From Lachnospiraceae bacterium (GTDB lineage Bacteria; Bacillota; Clostridia; Lachnospirales; Lachnospiraceae), in NCBI GenBank assembly GCA_021200345.1, contig JAJQGR010000248.1:1-6751 (forward strand): a stretch of 6,751 nucleotides of DNA, given 5' to 3'. Below, in pieces: positions 5,856 to 6,751 of this stretch. Positions within the stretch are counted from its first letter, which is position 1; each line of letters opens with the position of its first letter. The translations under genes and the position numbers were made by a program. The notes beneath the pieces were generated by a model. That model was not told the origin of the DNA and did no database searches. It worked only from the letters and a program-made list of their open reading frames with translations.

Positions 5856-6751
5856 TCAATATCCTCTGGTCACCGTGAACTTATAGTAATTTTTCTGAAA
5901 CTCTGACAACTCCGTATATGTCTCCGACGAGAGCATCTGCTTCGCGAAGCTGTCAGGCATCACCACAAAATCCAGATGTACCGAACAGGTGGCGTCCACC
6001 GCTGTCACTGCATTTTTCATGGTAAAATCCAGTTCACTGAGCGTTCCGCCAGAGCCGATTTTCTGTTCTACTGTGTTCACATTCAGAGTGATCAGATTGC
6101 CGGTTCTCTCGGCAATCGTATCCGCGTCAGTCAGAAACAGGAGAAGCACCTGGAGATACTGCTCATAATCGAGCTTGACAGCACTGCTGCTCCCGGAAGG
6201 TTCATCATCACTTCCGATCAGATCTGCAAACTTATCAAAAGCTGTCAGATCCTCAAGTTTTGTTTTGATCAGCGCCACACTCTCCCCCTCAATCAGCAGC
6301 TTCCAGTCCGCCACCGTCTCGCAGGAAGCCACCGCCAGTCGCAGCGCCCCGCTGACCAGCAACCCCAGTGCCGGATTGACCAGAGACGCCGCGTCGGCAA
6401 TTACCGTAATACAGTCGTTCACCTCACTCACAGAATACGTGGCCGCGTAATTTACTACCGCACGAAAGGCCAAAATTTTATTTCTGGCCGCCGACAGATT
6501 GCTGTCGGATGAATTATAGCCCCCGTATATATATTCCAGCTCCGCTCCGTACAGATAATTGATACTCTTTTTCAGCTCATAGCCTGTCAGGGATACCGCC
6601 TTTTCGGCATCCTCATCCACATTCGTTACCCGGCTGGAAAACATATTAAAATCATACTCCACCATATAGAAAGTCAGAAGCATGTCCGTACCCGTCTGCG
6701 CCAGCCCAGCACTGGTAAAATAGGACGAGGCGGTCTTAATCAGTCTGGTAA
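5856..6751 (-). CDS. DUF5702-type protein, 3' part (5' end beyond window)
   Basis: The reading frame is open to the right edge; 297 residues are visible, beginning TRLIKTASSYF. An internal ATG at 6683 has no clear ribosome site and would discard residues that fit the same domain, so I treat the gene as 5'-truncated. The sequence resembles DUF5702, a family of unknown function found next to TadE-like genes in Firmicutes. Typical elements are LEYIYGGYNSSDSNL (residues 71-85), a helix-rich region with INPALGLLVSG-like hydrophobicity (124-141), WKLLIEGESVALIKTK (149-164) and LDYEQYLQVLLLF (193-205), then a beta-rich C-terminus (245-295). It ends 2 bases before the next ATG, so the two genes are probably translated together. 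A role as a large pseudopilin-like or surface component of the Tad machine is inference; the missing N-terminus would show whether a prepilin leader is present. Confidence 0.8.
   Translation of the reverse strand, partial: TRLIKTASSYFTSAGLAQTGTDMLLTFYMVEYDFNMFSSRVTNVDEDAEKAVSLTGYELKKSINYLYGAELEYIYGGYNSSDSNLSAARNKILAFRAVVNYAATYSVSEVNDCITVIADAASLVNPALGLLVSGALRLAVASCETVADWKLLIEGESVALIKTKLEDLTAFDKFADLIGSDDEPSGSSSAVKLDYEQYLQVLLLFLTDADTIAERTGNLITLNVNTVEQKIGSGGTLSELDFTMKNAVTAVDATCSVHLDFVVMPDSFAKQMLSSETYTELSEFQKNYYKFTVTRGY

Noticed and set aside
5976..6512. Open frame of 178 codons on the plus strand
   Set aside because: Antisense to the DUF5702-type gene, Arg/Gln/His-rich low-quality composition, no upstream ribosome site and no family resemblance.
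1..6751. CRISPR arrays, tRNA or rRNA genes, insertion sequences, attachment sites
   Set aside because: No regularly spaced direct repeats, structured RNA signatures, transposase motifs or terminal inverted repeats were seen; nearly all of the window is taken up by co-directional coding sequence.

Overview
The window is one tightly packed block of genes, all on the minus strand, so the reading order runs from the right end to the left. Gaps between genes are 2-21 bases except one of 63 bases, and almost every start has a strong purine-rich ribosome binding site. I see no internal promoter or terminator. This layout, the strong AGGAGG-type sites, the moderate base composition and the gene families point to a Gram-positive anaerobe of the Clostridia, most likely Lachnospiraceae or a relative. 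That placement is inference from family content; no marker gene is present.

In transcription order the block holds: (1) the 3' part of a DUF5702-type gene, running off the right edge; (2) a TadE-like pseudopilin with a prepilin-style G|xxxxE leader; (3) an A24 prepilin peptidase made only of the aspartyl protease domain; (4) a membrane-anchored TPR-like plus WG-repeat protein; (5) a DUF6382-type protein with a proline/lysine-rich linker and a C-terminal FHA domain; (6) a complete PP2C Ser/Thr phosphatase; (7) a stand-alone prepilin peptidase N-terminal (two CxxC) domain; (8) a 59-residue single-pass membrane protein; (9) the first ten codons of a gene whose start resembles a Ser/Thr protein kinase, cut by the left edge.

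Together these look like the distal part of a clostridial Tad/Flp-type pilus or secretion operon with a phosphosignalling module built in: a probable kinase, a phosphatase and an FHA reader. The motor (TadA), platform (TadB/TadC) and major Flp pilin would be expected beyond the right edge, and the rest of the kinase beyond the left. The most interesting points are the prepilin peptidase split into two separated genes, with a peptidase vestige lacking its aspartate on the N-domain gene; the kinase/phosphatase/FHA set inside a pilus operon; an FHA domain lacking its usual phosphate-contacting serine; and the small membrane protein between the N-domain gene and the putative kinase.
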